Part shown: positions 19,990 through 29,449 of the stretch, in pieces
Layout: each line of letters begins with the position of its first letter
Position numbering within the stretch: the stretch's first letter is position 1
Assembly: GCA_963759175.1 (NCBI GenBank)
Contig: CAVWXP010000015.1
Span: 434,001 to 498,000, forward strand
Reading direction: 5' to 3'
Length of the DNA: 64,000 nt
From: SZUA-442 sp963759175
GTDB lineage: Bacteria; Actinomycetota; Acidimicrobiia; Spongiisociales; UBA5794
Made by a program: the position numbers and the translations under genes
Notes under the pieces: generated by a model
The model's database searches: none
What the model saw: the letters and a program-made list of their open reading frames with translations, nothing else
What the model was told of the DNA's origin: nothing

Positions 19990-21084
19990 GGCAGCACCCC
20001 ATCGGCGCGCGCCCGTGCGATGTTGGCCTGGTGCTCCTCGTAGGTCTCGGCGAACCGGTGCGATCCGTCGGTTCCCCCCAGAACATAGAACAGGTAGGTG
20101 GTCGATGCCGGGTTCGTGGCCGCCTCGATGCTCGCCTGCGATGCCGCTCCGATGGGTGTTGGTGGTAGGCCATCGACCCGATAGGTGTTCCATGGCGAAT
20201 CGGTGTCCAGGTGGGTGGCGGTGACACGCCCGGGGTTGTATCCCAGTGCATAGATCACGGTTGCATCGATTTGGAGGCGCATCGATTCAAAGAGGCGGTT
20301 GTAGATCACGGATGCGATCGTGGCCCGCTCGTCGTCGGTCCCGGCCTCGCGTTCCACGAGTGAAGCGATCACGAGTGCCTCATGGAGCGACACACCGAGC
20401 GATGGCAGGCGTGAGGTGTCGATCGCATCGATGCGCCTGACCGTCTGGTCGGCCATGGCTCCGAGGATCTCAGGCCGGGGTCGTTCCCTCGGTGATCGGG
20501 TAGGTCGCTGGGAACAGCAGCCCCTCCCATCGGTTGATTGCATCCACCGGACCGCCGACGGGAGGGAGGTACGGTGATGTGATGGCGTCCGAACGCAGGA
20601 CCGCCTGGAACTCTGCCTGCGTGAACGGCAGCGCTTCCGCCAGCTCCTCGACGATCCGGTCGACGGTCCAGCCCTCGACGAGGGTGAAGGTGGTTCCGGG
20701 GATGTCCTGGCCACCCTCGACGAGGCTCGCGATCACGTCCACGGGATCCATGTCGGTGACGAAGGTATAGGTACCCGCTTGGAGTCGGTCCTCCGCACCG
20801 ATCGCGACGGCCGCCGCTTCGAGATCCACCGATCGTGCGACACCGGCCGCTTCGAGATCCGCATAGATGATGCGGGCGGTGGTACCGGAGGCGATCGAGA
20901 CCTGGACGGGTTGACCGGCGATGACGTCCCATCCGTCGTCGTGGCTGATGAGCGAGGCTGCACCCCATGCGACCCCTGCGACGACGGCGATCCCCAGGAC
21001 CACGGCAACCAGCGCGGCCACGATCCGGCCGCGCCTCGATGGTCCACCGTCAGGGGGACGAGTCGCCGTGTCCGTGTCGACCAT
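19986..21084 (-). pseudogene. mltG: Endolytic murein transglycosylase MltG, interrupted by a one-base frameshift
   Basis: MltG cuts nascent glycan strands and sets their length. The N-terminal part, from ATG 21084 (a second ATG lies just upstream), has a basic cytoplasmic tail, one membrane segment (about 23-45) and the LysM-like/YceG start, and reads to NRWEGLLFPATYPITEGTTPA. It then meets TGA at 20470-20472. The family sequence continues in the next frame (PEILGAMADQT...), which contains the catalytic Glu in IASLVEREAG and runs to the stop at 19986. Removing one T at 20472 restores the family reading GTTPAEILGAM. Both halves are well conserved, so a sequencing error or very recent mutation is more likely than old decay. 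It overlaps ruvX and aroE. Confidence 0.88.
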
Positions 21085-21496
21085 CATGTGCCTGCCTGTC
21101 GAGGTATCCCTGCAGCATCACCGCAGCTGCCACCTGGTCCCGAGTCGTCTTTCGCCGCGCACGTCGTACGTTTCCCTCCAAGAGGGCCTGTTCGGCGGTC
21201 ACGGTGGTGAACCGTTCGTCCCAGTATGCGATCTCGACCGCGACGGCGCCGGTGAGCGTCGCTCCCAGCTCCCTGCTCCGGATGGCCGCTGGACCCTCGG
21301 TTCCGTCGAGCCGCAGGGGCAGACCGATCACGATGGTCTCGATCTCGAGGGCCTCGACGAGGTCGACGACCGCAGCCACCGGGTCCGAGGACGCCACATC
21401 GACGTATCCGTGAGGTGACGCGATGGTACCGGAGGGGTCCGATACCGCTACGCCGATGCGCCGCTCCCCGGGGTCGAGACCCAGGATTCGGCTCAT
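21050..21496 (-). CDS. ruvX: YqgF/RuvX-type Holliday junction resolvase-like protein (16S pre-rRNA nuclease)
   Basis: 148-residue RNase H-fold protein involved in 16S rRNA 5' maturation. The first acidic strand ILGLDPGERRIGVAVSD, the middle VIGLPLRLDGTEG and YWDERFTT (Asp/Glu) are in place. It overlaps alaS (ATGA) and mltG, the conserved alaS-ruvX-mltG order. Confidence 0.95.
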   Translation of the reverse strand: MSRILGLDPGERRIGVAVSDPSGTIASPHGYVDVASSDPVAAVVDLVEALEIETIVIGLPLRLDGTEGPAAIRSRELGATLTGAVAVEIAYWDERFTTVTAEQALLEGNVRRARRKTTRDQVAAAVMLQGYLDRQAHDGRHGHGDSSP

Positions 21497-24114
21497 CGCG
21501 ACGTGAGCGCTTCGACCGCGGCGGCCCGGGCAGCGGCGATCGCCTCGTCCATGCCATCGGCGTTCGGCCCGCCGGCCTGGGCGAGCTTGGGGTCCCTGCT
21601 ACCGCCACCGCCCAGTGCGACTGCACCGGCAGCGGCGATGTCACCGGCGGACAATCCCGAGGCGACGAGGTCCTCGGTGACGAACACCACCAGGGCCGCC
21701 TTGCCGTCGGTGACCGAGCCGACGATGCCCACTCCGGTTGGAACCCGGTCTCGCACCTGGAAGGCGAGGGAACGAGCACCGTCCGCCCCGAGGTCGTCGA
21801 CGCGTCCGGCTGCGATCGTCCCGATTCCCGTGGTCTCGGCATTGTCCACGATCGCGGTGGCGGCACCGGCACGTTCACGCGACGCGAATTCGTCGAGGCG
21901 TTCCTCGGCCAGCCGGAGCCGATCGGCCATCGACATCGCAGCCTCGACCTCGCGTCCCGGTTGGGCGCGCAGCGTCTCCCCCACGTCGTGGAGTTGGGTC
22001 CTGAGCTCGGCGAGGTGATCGTAGGCGGCACTGCCTGTGAGCGCTTCGACACGTCGGATGTTCGAGCCAACGGATCCTTCGCTGAGCAGGACGACCGGAC
22101 CGACCTGGCCTGTCGTCGGAACGTGCGTCCCGCCACAGAACTCGGTGCTGTAGGCACCCGTGCGCACCACACGTACCCGCTCACCGTACTTGTCGCCGAA
22201 GAACGCAAGCGCTCCCATCTGTTCGGCTTCCGCCTTGGAGGTCTCCACCGTCGTCACCTGGGCATTCTCGATGACACGTTCATTGACGACCCGTTCGATG
22301 TGGTTCAGGTGTTCCCTGTCGACCGCTCCATGATGCGAGAAGTCGAATCTCAGCCGGCCGGGGGCGACGAGCGAACCCGCCTGGTGGACATGGTCGCCCA
22401 GGGCATCTCGCAGCGCCCAATGGAGGATGTGGGTGCCGGTGTGGTTCTTCCGGATCAGCTCGCGGCGATTGGATGCCACCGTGGTCGCCGCTGCCTGGGC
22501 GCGCTGGATGTGCCCGCGGGTGACCCGGCCGCGATGCCCTCGCACCTCGGGCAGGGCGAACTGCGTGTCGTCGATGGTGATCGTACCCGTCTCCGTGGCG
22601 ATGGTCCCGGTGTCCCCGACCTGGCCACCGGACTCGGCGTAGAAGGGGGATACGTCGAGGAACACCTCGACATCGCTTCCTTCGTCGGCTCGATCGACGA
22701 CATCGCCCTCGCGGATGATGGCCAGGATGGTTGCGGTCGAGTCGAGCTGGCCATAGCCGACGAAGTCCGTTTGGTCGATGCCCCGCAGGAGGGTGCGGTA
22801 CACCTCTGCCGTATCCCCCTCGTTCCCGCCTTCGAATGCCGCTCGTGCCCGTTTGCGTTGGGCGTCCATGGCAGCCTCGAACGCGTCGCGATCGACGGTG
22901 AGACCGCGTTCGGATGCGATCTCCTCGGTGAGCTCGATCGGGAACCCGAACGTGTCGTGGAGCTTGAAGGCAGCTTCGCCAGGGATCGCCTGTTCGTCAC
23001 CGAGCCCGTCGATCGCCGCATCGAGCATCTGCTCACCTGCTGCGAGGGTCCTACGGAACTGCGACTCCTCTCGCCCTGCCATGTCGCGGATGTAGGCATG
23101 GCGATCGACGAGGGCGGGATACGCCTCACCCATCTCGCCGACGGTCACGTCGATGAGGGGATCCATGATGGTGTCGTGGGAACCGAGCATGTGTGCGTGT
23201 CGCACCGCACGACGAAGGAGCCGTCGCAGGATGTACCCCCGGCCCTCGTTCGATGGGACGACGCCATCGGAGATCAGGAAAGCGACGGAGCGGGCATGGT
23301 CCGCCATGATCCGCAGTGACACATCGGACCTCGCATCGTGCCCGTAGGTCGTGGACGTCTGGTTCTCGGCCACCGCCATGATGGATCGGAGTGTGTCGGT
23401 CTCGAATACGTTGTCGACACCCTGGAGCAGAACGGCCATCCGCTCGAGGCCCATACCGGTGTCGATGGACTTCATGGGGAGATCCCCGACGACGTGGTAC
23501 GGCTCGTCCTGGACGTACTGCATGAACACGAGGTTCCAATACTCCATGAAGCGTTCCTCATCGACGATCGGACCGCCGTCGGGCCCGTAGCGCGGCCCCT
23601 TGTCGTAGAACAGCTCCGAGGACGGACCTGCGGGACCCGCGACACCCATCTGCCAGAAGTTGTCGCGGTCACGGCGCTGGAGCCGGTCGGGTCGGATGCC
23701 GACGTCGTCGAGCCAGATCGCCGCCGCTTCGTCGTCCGATTCGTGCACGGTCACCCAGATGCGATCAGGATCGAGCCCGAGGTAGTCCGTCGACAGTTCC
23801 CAGGCGTACGGAATCGCCTTCTCCTTGAAGTATTCGCCGAAAGAGAAGTTGCCCAACATCTCGAAGAACGACAGGTGCCGAGCGGTGGTCCCGAGGATGT
23901 CGATGTCCGCTGTGCGGATGCACTTCTGGGACGTCGCCACTCGTGGGAACGGCGCCGGTTCCTCCCCGAGCAGGAACGACTTGAAGGGAACCATCCCCGC
24001 CACGTTCAGGAGGAGCGCGGGGTCCACGGGAATCAGGGATGCACTTGGCATGACCTCGTGGTCCTTCGCGGCGAAGAACTCGAGATAGGTCCGGCGGAGG
24101 TCGTTGGTGTCCAT
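21493..24114 (-). CDS. alaS: Alanyl-tRNA synthetase
   Basis: 873 residues with the usual domain order: class II catalytic core (LRRTYLEFFAAKDHEVMPSASL, FFEMLGNFSFGEYFKE), tRNA-recognition helices, the editing domain with zinc ligands HTGTHILH and CGGTH, and the C-terminal DHHA1 domain with the glycine-rich ALGGGGSRDPKLAQAGG. TAACCT nine bases before the ATG, with no Shine-Dalgarno, suggests a leaderless promoter that would also serve ruvX, mltG and aroE. Confidence 0.98.
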   Translation of the reverse strand: MDTNDLRRTYLEFFAAKDHEVMPSASLIPVDPALLLNVAGMVPFKSFLLGEEPAPFPRVATSQKCIRTADIDILGTTARHLSFFEMLGNFSFGEYFKEKAIPYAWELSTDYLGLDPDRIWVTVHESDDEAAAIWLDDVGIRPDRLQRRDRDNFWQMGVAGPAGPSSELFYDKGPRYGPDGGPIVDEERFMEYWNLVFMQYVQDEPYHVVGDLPMKSIDTGMGLERMAVLLQGVDNVFETDTLRSIMAVAENQTSTTYGHDARSDVSLRIMADHARSVAFLISDGVVPSNEGRGYILRRLLRRAVRHAHMLGSHDTIMDPLIDVTVGEMGEAYPALVDRHAYIRDMAGREESQFRRTLAAGEQMLDAAIDGLGDEQAIPGEAAFKLHDTFGFPIELTEEIASERGLTVDRDAFEAAMDAQRKRARAAFEGGNEGDTAEVYRTLLRGIDQTDFVGYGQLDSTATILAIIREGDVVDRADEGSDVEVFLDVSPFYAESGGQVGDTGTIATETGTITIDDTQFALPEVRGHRGRVTRGHIQRAQAAATTVASNRRELIRKNHTGTHILHWALRDALGDHVHQAGSLVAPGRLRFDFSHHGAVDREHLNHIERVVNERVIENAQVTTVETSKAEAEQMGALAFFGDKYGERVRVVRTGAYSTEFCGGTHVPTTGQVGPVVLLSEGSVGSNIRRVEALTGSAAYDHLAELRTQLHDVGETLRAQPGREVEAAMSMADRLRLAEERLDEFASRERAGAATAIVDNAETTGIGTIAAGRVDDLGADGARSLAFQVRDRVPTGVGIVGSVTDGKAALVVFVTEDLVASGLSAGDIAAAGAVALGGGGSRDPKLAQAGGPNADGMDEAIAAARAAAVEALTSR

Positions 24115-24123
24115 GGACGTCCG

Positions 24124-24129
24124 AGGTTA
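24124..24129 (-). promoter_or_regulatory. Leaderless -10 element of alaS (TAACCT, N9, ATG)
   Basis: TAACCT ends nine bases before the alaS ATG and overlaps the stop codon of the small gene upstream. No Shine-Dalgarno is present. Confidence 0.45.
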
Positions 24130-24363
24130 CCGCTGGTCGCCCGTGGACCCGTCCGGGGCTCCACCGGGCGCCACCTTGATGGCGCTGCGCTGCAACTTCC
24201 TGCCCACGTACTCGATGCCGTCGGCAGCGACATTCGCTGAGACGCGGCGTACGCCCCGGGCATCGAGCCGTTCGCGCATGGTCCGGGCCTTCGAGACGAT
24301 CACCACGGTGGCGCCAGCGGTCGCTGCTGCGCCGTAGACGAACCACCGGATCCTCGTGAACAT
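24127..24363 (-). CDS. Small membrane-anchored protein, DUF6167-like
   Basis: 78 residues from the ATG chosen here: an N-terminal hydrophobic segment FVYGAAATAGATVVIVS (about 8-24) and then a basic, polar tail. Streptomycetes carry a similar small protein of unknown function at the same place before alaS, and the opening MFTRIRWFVYGAAA resembles it. The function is unknown. TACGCT six bases before the ATG favours this start over one 12 codons upstream. Confidence 0.6.
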   Translation of the reverse strand: MFTRIRWFVYGAAATAGATVVIVSKARTMRERLDARGVRRVSANVAADGIEYVGRKLQRSAIKVAPGGAPDGSTGDQR

Positions 24364-24369
24364 GCGGTG

Positions 24370-24375
24370 AGCGTA
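24370..24375 (-). promoter_or_regulatory. Leaderless -10 element of the small membrane protein gene (TACGCT, N6, ATG)
   Basis: TACGCT, then CACCGC, then ATG. The same hexamer is used before ruvC. Confidence 0.45.
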
Positions 24376-24408
24376 TGCGGCGGAGGACATCAACCACAAC
24401 CGGTCGGT

Positions 24409-25746
24409 TCAGCTCCTGGGCTTCTTCCCGAGAATGCGATCGATCCGGGCGAGGCGCTCCGCGAGATCTCGTTCGTCCCCGACGTTCTTGGGTGTGAAGA
24501 ACTGGGCCGTGGTTGCGCTGTCTGGCAGGTACTGCTGCGGGACGACACCGCGCGCATCGTCGTGCGGATACCGGTACCCGACGCCGAATCCCAGGCTCCG
24601 ATCGCCTTCCGTGGCACCGCTGCGCAGGTGGGGCGGCACCTCACCGTGGGGCCCTTCCTCGACAGCGGCGGTTGCTCGGGACATCGCTTGCGTGACGCTG
24701 TTGGACTTCGGGGCGAGGGCGAGAGCGATGGCCGCATGTGCGAGTGCGTAGTTGGCCTCTGGCAACCCCACCACCTCGACCGCCCTGAATACCCCCAGAG
24801 CGATGTCGAGCATCGTGTTGTCGGCCAATCCGACGTCTTCGGAAGCGAAGACCACCATCCGACGGGCGATGAACTTGGGATCCTCCCCTGCGTGGACCAT
24901 CGTCTGGAGCCAGTAGAGCGCTGCATCGGGATCCGAGCCACGCAGGGACTTGATGAATGCCGAGATCACGTCGTAGTGCCTGTCGCCGGCACGGTCGTAG
25001 CGGATCACGCGCCGTTGGAGTGCCTCCTCGACGGCGGCGACGTCGACGTTCGATGCTCCCCTGCCCAAGACGATCGTCGCAGCCGTCTCGATCGTGTTGA
25101 GGGCGAGCCGTGCATCACCGCCGACCCGAGAGGCGATGGCAACGATCGCATCGTCGTCGACCGAGACATCGCCGATCCCTCGCATCGGATCTGCGACGGC
25201 GCGACGAAGGAGGTCCTCGACCTCGTCGGCGGACAGGGCCTCGGTGCGGAAGACGGTGGCCCGTGAGATCAGGGGTGAGTTCACCTCGAAGAAGGGGTTC
25301 TCCGTCGTGGCGCCGACGAGGGTCACCGTCCCGTCCTCGACGCCGGGGAGGAGGGCGTCCTGTTGCGCCTTGTTGAACCGATGGATCTCGTCGAGGAAGA
25401 GGATCGTTCGACCGCGGTCCTCACCGAGACGTTGCTCGGCGCGGGCGAGGACCTCACGTACATCCTTCACGCCAGCTGACGTCGCCGACAGTCGTTCGAG
25501 CGTGCCGTCGACCTCCTTGGCGACCAGGTTCGCGAGCGTGGTCTTCCCGGTGCCCGGTGGTCCCCACAGGATCATCGACGAGATGCGCCCGGCCTCGACC
25601 ATGGATCGGAATGCGGCACCCGGTGCGAGCAGGTGGCGTTGACCGACGACCTCGTCGAGCGTCCTCGGTCGCATCCTCGCGGGGAGCGGCGCCGATGCCC
25701 GCTTCACCTCGTCGCGGTGGGTGGCGAAGAGATCCTCGGCGGCCAT
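24409..25746 (-). CDS. rarA: Replication-associated recombination ATPase RarA/MgsA
   Basis: 445-residue clamp-loader-like AAA+ ATPase that acts at stalled forks. Walker A WGPPGTGKTT, Walker B FLDEIHRFNKAQQDALL and sensor 1 GATTENPFFEVN are present. The C-terminal tetramerisation part includes HYDVISAFIKSLRGSDPDAALYW in two pieces, and YRYPHDDARG. It overlaps the aspS stop by one base (TGATG). Confidence 0.96.
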   Translation of the reverse strand: MAAEDLFATHRDEVKRASAPLPARMRPRTLDEVVGQRHLLAPGAAFRSMVEAGRISSMILWGPPGTGKTTLANLVAKEVDGTLERLSATSAGVKDVREVLARAEQRLGEDRGRTILFLDEIHRFNKAQQDALLPGVEDGTVTLVGATTENPFFEVNSPLISRATVFRTEALSADEVEDLLRRAVADPMRGIGDVSVDDDAIVAIASRVGGDARLALNTIETAATIVLGRGASNVDVAAVEEALQRRVIRYDRAGDRHYDVISAFIKSLRGSDPDAALYWLQTMVHAGEDPKFIARRMVVFASEDVGLADNTMLDIALGVFRAVEVVGLPEANYALAHAAIALALAPKSNSVTQAMSRATAAVEEGPHGEVPPHLRSGATEGDRSLGFGVGYRYPHDDARGVVPQQYLPDSATTAQFFTPKNVGDERDLAERLARIDRILGKKPRS

Positions 25747-27557
25747 CAGGCCTCGACGTCTCCTTCATCGGATGCCGTCTCGGCTGCGATCCACGCCTCG
25801 CGGACCTCGGGTCGCACGGCGATGCCGAGGTCCACGAGTTGGGGCTCCTCGACGCGGCTGGGCGAACCGGTCAACGGGTCAGCTCCCGTTTGCGTCTTCG
25901 GGAAGGGGATGATCTCGCGAATGTTCGGCTCGTCCTGGAGGATGCTCACCATCCTGTCGATACCGATCGCAAAGCCTGCGTGGGGCGGCGTCCCGTATCG
26001 CAATGCCTCGAGGAACCACCCGAATCGGGTCTGGGCATCCTCGTCAGAGATGCCCATGACCTCGAAGACCTTCGCCTGCATGGCGGGGTCATGGATACGA
26101 ACGCTGCCCGATCCGAGTTCGGATCCGTTCAGCACCATGTCGTACGCCCGCGAGATCGCGGTCTCGGGGCTGTCGACGAGGTCAGTAAGGCTCGCCGGTG
26201 CCGTGAAGGGATGGTGGGCCGGTGACAGCGAGCCGTCGTCCCCGACGTCGAACACGGGGAAGTCCACGATGAAGGCGAAGGCGAGCTCGTCGTTGCCTTT
26301 GGGTCTTCCCAGGTCGAGGCGCAGCTCGCCGAGGACCTTCCGCACCACCGCCGTTCGGTCACCTACGATCAACAGGGTGTCCCCGACGTTCGCCTGGAGG
26401 GCCGATACGAGCGCATCCTGTTCGGACGCCGTGAGGAACTTCGTGACCGGCGATCGCAATGTTCCGTCGGCCTCCACGACCATCCACACCATGCCCTGGG
26501 CCCCGAGGTCGCGTGCTCGGGTCACGAGGGCATCGAGCCCCGATCGGGCGAGGCCGAGGTCCCCGGCATTGATGCCACTGATGGCGCCGCCGGATTCCAG
26601 GACGGAAGCGAATGCTCGGAACCCGGTACCGGAGAAGGTCTCGGAGAGATCGACGAGCTCCATGCCGAAGCGCAGGTCGGGCTTGTCGGTTCCGAATCGT
26701 TCCATCGCCTCTCCATACGTCATACGCGCTATGGGAAGGGGGATCTCGATGCCTCGCAAGTCGTGCACGACCCGTGAGGCGATGCGCTCGAGGGTGGCCA
26801 ACACATCGTCCTGATCCCAGAACGAGCCCTCGAAGTCGAGTTGGGCGAACTCCACCTGTCGATCGGCCCGGAAGTCCTCGTCCCGGTAGCACTTGGCCAC
26901 CTGGTAGTAGCGCTCGACACCACCGACCATCAGGAGTTGTTTGAACAGCTGCGGGGACTGCGGGAGTGCGTAGAACTGCCCCTTGCGCAGCCGGGACGGC
27001 ACCAGCATGTCGCGTGCGCCCTCGGGTGTGGAGGCGATGAGCGTCGGCGTCTCGACCTCGAGGAATCCCTCCTCGTCCATCACCGATCGCATGGCACGGA
27101 TCGCTGCCGATCGGGCCCTGAGGTTGCCTGCCATCCGCTGGCGGCGCATGTCGAGATACCGGTACTGCAACCGCTTGACCTCGTCGACGTCGGTCCGTTC
27201 GTCCAACTGGAAGGGCAGGGGGTCAGAGGGGCTCAGGACCGCCACGGAGGATGCAACGACCTCGACAGCCCCGGTCGGCAGCTCGTCGTTGGTGGTTCCT
27301 TCGGGCCGTGGTCGCACCGTCCCCATGACCTGGATGCAGTACTCGAGGCGGAGACCGTGGAGCAGCTCGTCGTCGGCGGGTGCGTCCTCGGGATTGATGA
27401 CCACCTGGACGATGCCGGATGCGTCGCGCAGATCGAGGAATATGACTCCGCCGTGGTCACGGCGCCTGGCGACCCAACCGGCGAGCGTCACATCCTTCGA
27501 AGCGTCTTCGGCGCGGAGTTCGCCGGCTCCGATCGTCTTCATCGGGTTCGCAGCCAT
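25746..27557 (-). CDS. aspS: Aspartyl-tRNA synthetase, probably non-discriminating
   Basis: 603-residue bacterial-type enzyme with an OB-fold anticodon domain, class II core and GAD insertion. Motif 2 is YRDEDFRADRQVEFAQLD, and motif 3 contains GFAIGIDRM. The anticodon-domain residues His35 (RRRDHGG) and Gly87 (RPEGTTN) match the His31/Gly83 pair linked to non-discriminating enzymes, which also charge tRNA-Asn and depend on GatCAB. The ATG has an AAGGAG eight bases upstream and overlaps hisS by 19 bases. Confidence 0.96.
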   Translation of the reverse strand: MAANPMKTIGAGELRAEDASKDVTLAGWVARRRDHGGVIFLDLRDASGIVQVVINPEDAPADDELLHGLRLEYCIQVMGTVRPRPEGTTNDELPTGAVEVVASSVAVLSPSDPLPFQLDERTDVDEVKRLQYRYLDMRRQRMAGNLRARSAAIRAMRSVMDEEGFLEVETPTLIASTPEGARDMLVPSRLRKGQFYALPQSPQLFKQLLMVGGVERYYQVAKCYRDEDFRADRQVEFAQLDFEGSFWDQDDVLATLERIASRVVHDLRGIEIPLPIARMTYGEAMERFGTDKPDLRFGMELVDLSETFSGTGFRAFASVLESGGAISGINAGDLGLARSGLDALVTRARDLGAQGMVWMVVEADGTLRSPVTKFLTASEQDALVSALQANVGDTLLIVGDRTAVVRKVLGELRLDLGRPKGNDELAFAFIVDFPVFDVGDDGSLSPAHHPFTAPASLTDLVDSPETAISRAYDMVLNGSELGSGSVRIHDPAMQAKVFEVMGISDEDAQTRFGWFLEALRYGTPPHAGFAIGIDRMVSILQDEPNIREIIPFPKTQTGADPLTGSPSRVEEPQLVDLGIAVRPEVREAWIAAETASDEGDVEA

Positions 27558-28774
27558 GATGGAATCTCCTTGTTGGATATGACTTCCTGATCCCCGAGGG
27601 CGAGGTCCTTGATGGTGACGGATCCGTCATCCCACTCGTCGCCGACGATCACGGCGTGACCGGCGCCACGGCGGTCTGCCTCTTTGAACTGGGCCTTCAT
27701 CGGTCGGGGTCGATCGGTCATGTCGACACGGAGTCCGTCGCTGCGGAGCTCCGAGACGAGCCGTCGCGCGGTGGCTCGGCCGTCATCGCTCACCACAACG
27801 ACGAAGACGTCCAGGGCAGTTTCCGCACCAAGCGGCGGGGCGGCGAGGCGGATCCGGTCGATACCCATCGCAAGACCGACAGCTGGGGTCGGCTTCCCTC
27901 CGAGCACCTCGAACAACCCGTCGTAGCGACCGCCTCCGCCGACGCTGCTCTGGGCTGCGTCGTAGTCGGTTGGCACGTACTCCCAAACGGTGCGGTTGTA
28001 GTAGTCGAGACCGCGGACCAGTCGTGGGGCGAGGACATGGGGGATCCCGAGGTGCTCGAGCCCGGCACGGACCTCGTCGAAGTGGGAGCTCGCCGGGGAC
28101 CCGATGTGGTCCAGCGGTACGGGGGCGTCGGCGATGATCGACGCATCGGCTTTCGAATCGAGGACTCGCATCGGGTTGGTGTCCACTCGGCGTCTGGCGT
28201 CCTCGGACAACGCCTCGCGACGCTCATGGAGGTACCGACGGATCTCCTCGTCGTACGCGGCTCGATCGGCCGGATCGCCGATCGAATTCAGGCGCAGCTC
28301 GACTGAGGAGAGGCCGAGTTCCTGGAGGTACCGCCAGCCGAACTCGATGACCTCGACATCGGCTTCGGCCGAAGCCGAGCCGAGGTACTCCACGCCCGCC
28401 TGGTGGAACTGGCGGTTGCGGCCCTTCTGCGGCCGTTCGTATCGGAACATCGGACCCCAGTACGCACCTTTGAAGGTGGTGGCGACGCCGCCGGCCTGGA
28501 TCTGGGCCCGCACCACCGACGCTGTCGCCTCGGGCCGCAGCGTCAGCGATCGGCCGCCCTTGTCGGTGAAGGTGTACATCTGCTTCTCGACGACCTCGGT
28601 GTCACCGCCGACGCCCCGTGCGAACACCTCGGTGTCCTCGAACATGGGGGTCATGGTGAGGTCGTACCCGAACCGTTCACAGAGGCCATCGAAGGCGCGG
28701 TGGGCGAAACGCCACCACCGGGAATCGGGCGGCAGGACGTCCTCGGTGCCCTTGGGGGCGCGAAAGGTGCTCAC
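27539..28774 (-). CDS. hisS: Histidyl-tRNA synthetase
   Basis: 411-residue class II synthetase. It opens FRAPKGTEDVLPPDS and has motif 2 RYERPQKGRNRQFHQAGVE and the histidine-binding block LVRGLDYYNRTVWEY. The C-terminal anticodon-binding domain starts near residue 320. It overlaps the metallo-hydrolase gene upstream by four bases (ATGA) and runs into aspS, the usual hisS-aspS pair. Confidence 0.97.
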   Translation of the reverse strand: MSTFRAPKGTEDVLPPDSRWWRFAHRAFDGLCERFGYDLTMTPMFEDTEVFARGVGGDTEVVEKQMYTFTDKGGRSLTLRPEATASVVRAQIQAGGVATTFKGAYWGPMFRYERPQKGRNRQFHQAGVEYLGSASAEADVEVIEFGWRYLQELGLSSVELRLNSIGDPADRAAYDEEIRRYLHERREALSEDARRRVDTNPMRVLDSKADASIIADAPVPLDHIGSPASSHFDEVRAGLEHLGIPHVLAPRLVRGLDYYNRTVWEYVPTDYDAAQSSVGGGGRYDGLFEVLGGKPTPAVGLAMGIDRIRLAAPPLGAETALDVFVVVVSDDGRATARRLVSELRSDGLRVDMTDRPRPMKAQFKEADRRGAGHAVIVGDEWDDGSVTIKDLALGDQEVISNKEIPSWLRTR

Positions 28775-29424
28775 AGGAACTCCTGGAGGAAGGGGTTGTG
28801 GCGGCGCTCGACGGCAAGGGTAGTGGCCGGTCCGTGGCCTGGGAGCACCCTGGTGTCGTCGTCCAATGGCATGATCTCGCGTTCCATCGAAGCCATCAGC
28901 GTCGGATACGACCCTCCGGGGAGGTCCGTGCGACCGATCGAGCCCGCGAACAGCTGGTCCCCGGAGAAGACGACACCGTGGTCAGGGAGATGGAAACAGC
29001 AGTGTCCCGGTGTGTGTCCGGGGGTGTGGAGGACATCGATCGAGAGGCCGGCGAGGGTGAGGGTCGTCCCGCCCTCGAGCGCTTCGAACGGGGAGTGCAC
29101 CGTCGCCCCTGCCACGTCGACCGTACCACCCATGAGCGCACGCAGTTGCTCCCCGGGGTGGCGGGCCATGTCGACGTCTGCAGGGTGGAGGTAGGCGGTG
29201 ACACCCGGACGCACCAAAGCATCGATGCCGGCGGCATGGTCGACGTGACCATGCGACACGAGGACGGCGACCGGCGTGAGGTCATGGCGGGCGAGAAGGT
29301 CGCCGATGCCGGCCGGGTCCGGTGGCGCGTCGACCACCACCGCAGGACCCCCGCGACCGGCGGCGACCACGTAGGCATTGGTCTGGAACAGCCACAGGGA
29401 CTCGGAGTCGATGATGAGGTCCAC
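28771..29424 (-). CDS. Metallo-beta-lactamase-fold hydrolase (glyoxalase II-like)
   Basis: 217 residues from a GTG start. The zinc motif SHGHVDHAAG (HxHxDH), a later HTPGHTPGHCC and FSGDQLF place it in the metallo-beta-lactamase superfamily, nearest to hydroxyacylglutathione-hydrolase-like thioesterases. Actinomycetes usually lack glutathione, so the substrate is open; a mycothiol thioester is possible because mshD is in this window. A related gene between rel and hisS is common in actinomycetes. TATCGT seven bases before the GTG suggests a leaderless start. Confidence 0.85.
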   Translation of the reverse strand: MDLIIDSESLWLFQTNAYVVAAGRGGPAVVVDAPPDPAGIGDLLARHDLTPVAVLVSHGHVDHAAGIDALVRPGVTAYLHPADVDMARHPGEQLRALMGGTVDVAGATVHSPFEALEGGTTLTLAGLSIDVLHTPGHTPGHCCFHLPDHGVVFSGDQLFAGSIGRTDLPGGSYPTLMASMEREIMPLDDDTRVLPGHGPATTLAVERRHNPFLQEFL

Positions 29425-29431
29425 GGTGCCG

Positions 29432-29437
29432 ACGATA
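29432..29437 (-). promoter_or_regulatory. Leaderless -10 element of the metallo-hydrolase gene (TATCGT, N7, GTG)
   Basis: TATCGT lies in the 25-base gap after the rel stop and ends seven bases before the GTG, with no Shine-Dalgarno. Confidence 0.4.
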
Positions 29438-29449
29438 GGAAGGCTGGCG

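Noticed and set aside
20465..20480. Programmed frameshift in mltG
   Set aside because: The site lacks a known slippery heptamer or a prfB-like arrangement, and MltG is not known to use recoding. A one-base insertion is simpler.
21415..23319. Plus-strand open frame of 634 codons opposite alaS
   Set aside because: It is antisense to conserved alaS and ruvX, has no recognisable motif, and has the composition of a shadow frame.
28771..29424. Beta-lactamase resistance gene
   Set aside because: The HxHxDH motif is common to many metallo-hydrolases. Length and context match the glyoxalase II-like gene found beside rel and hisS.
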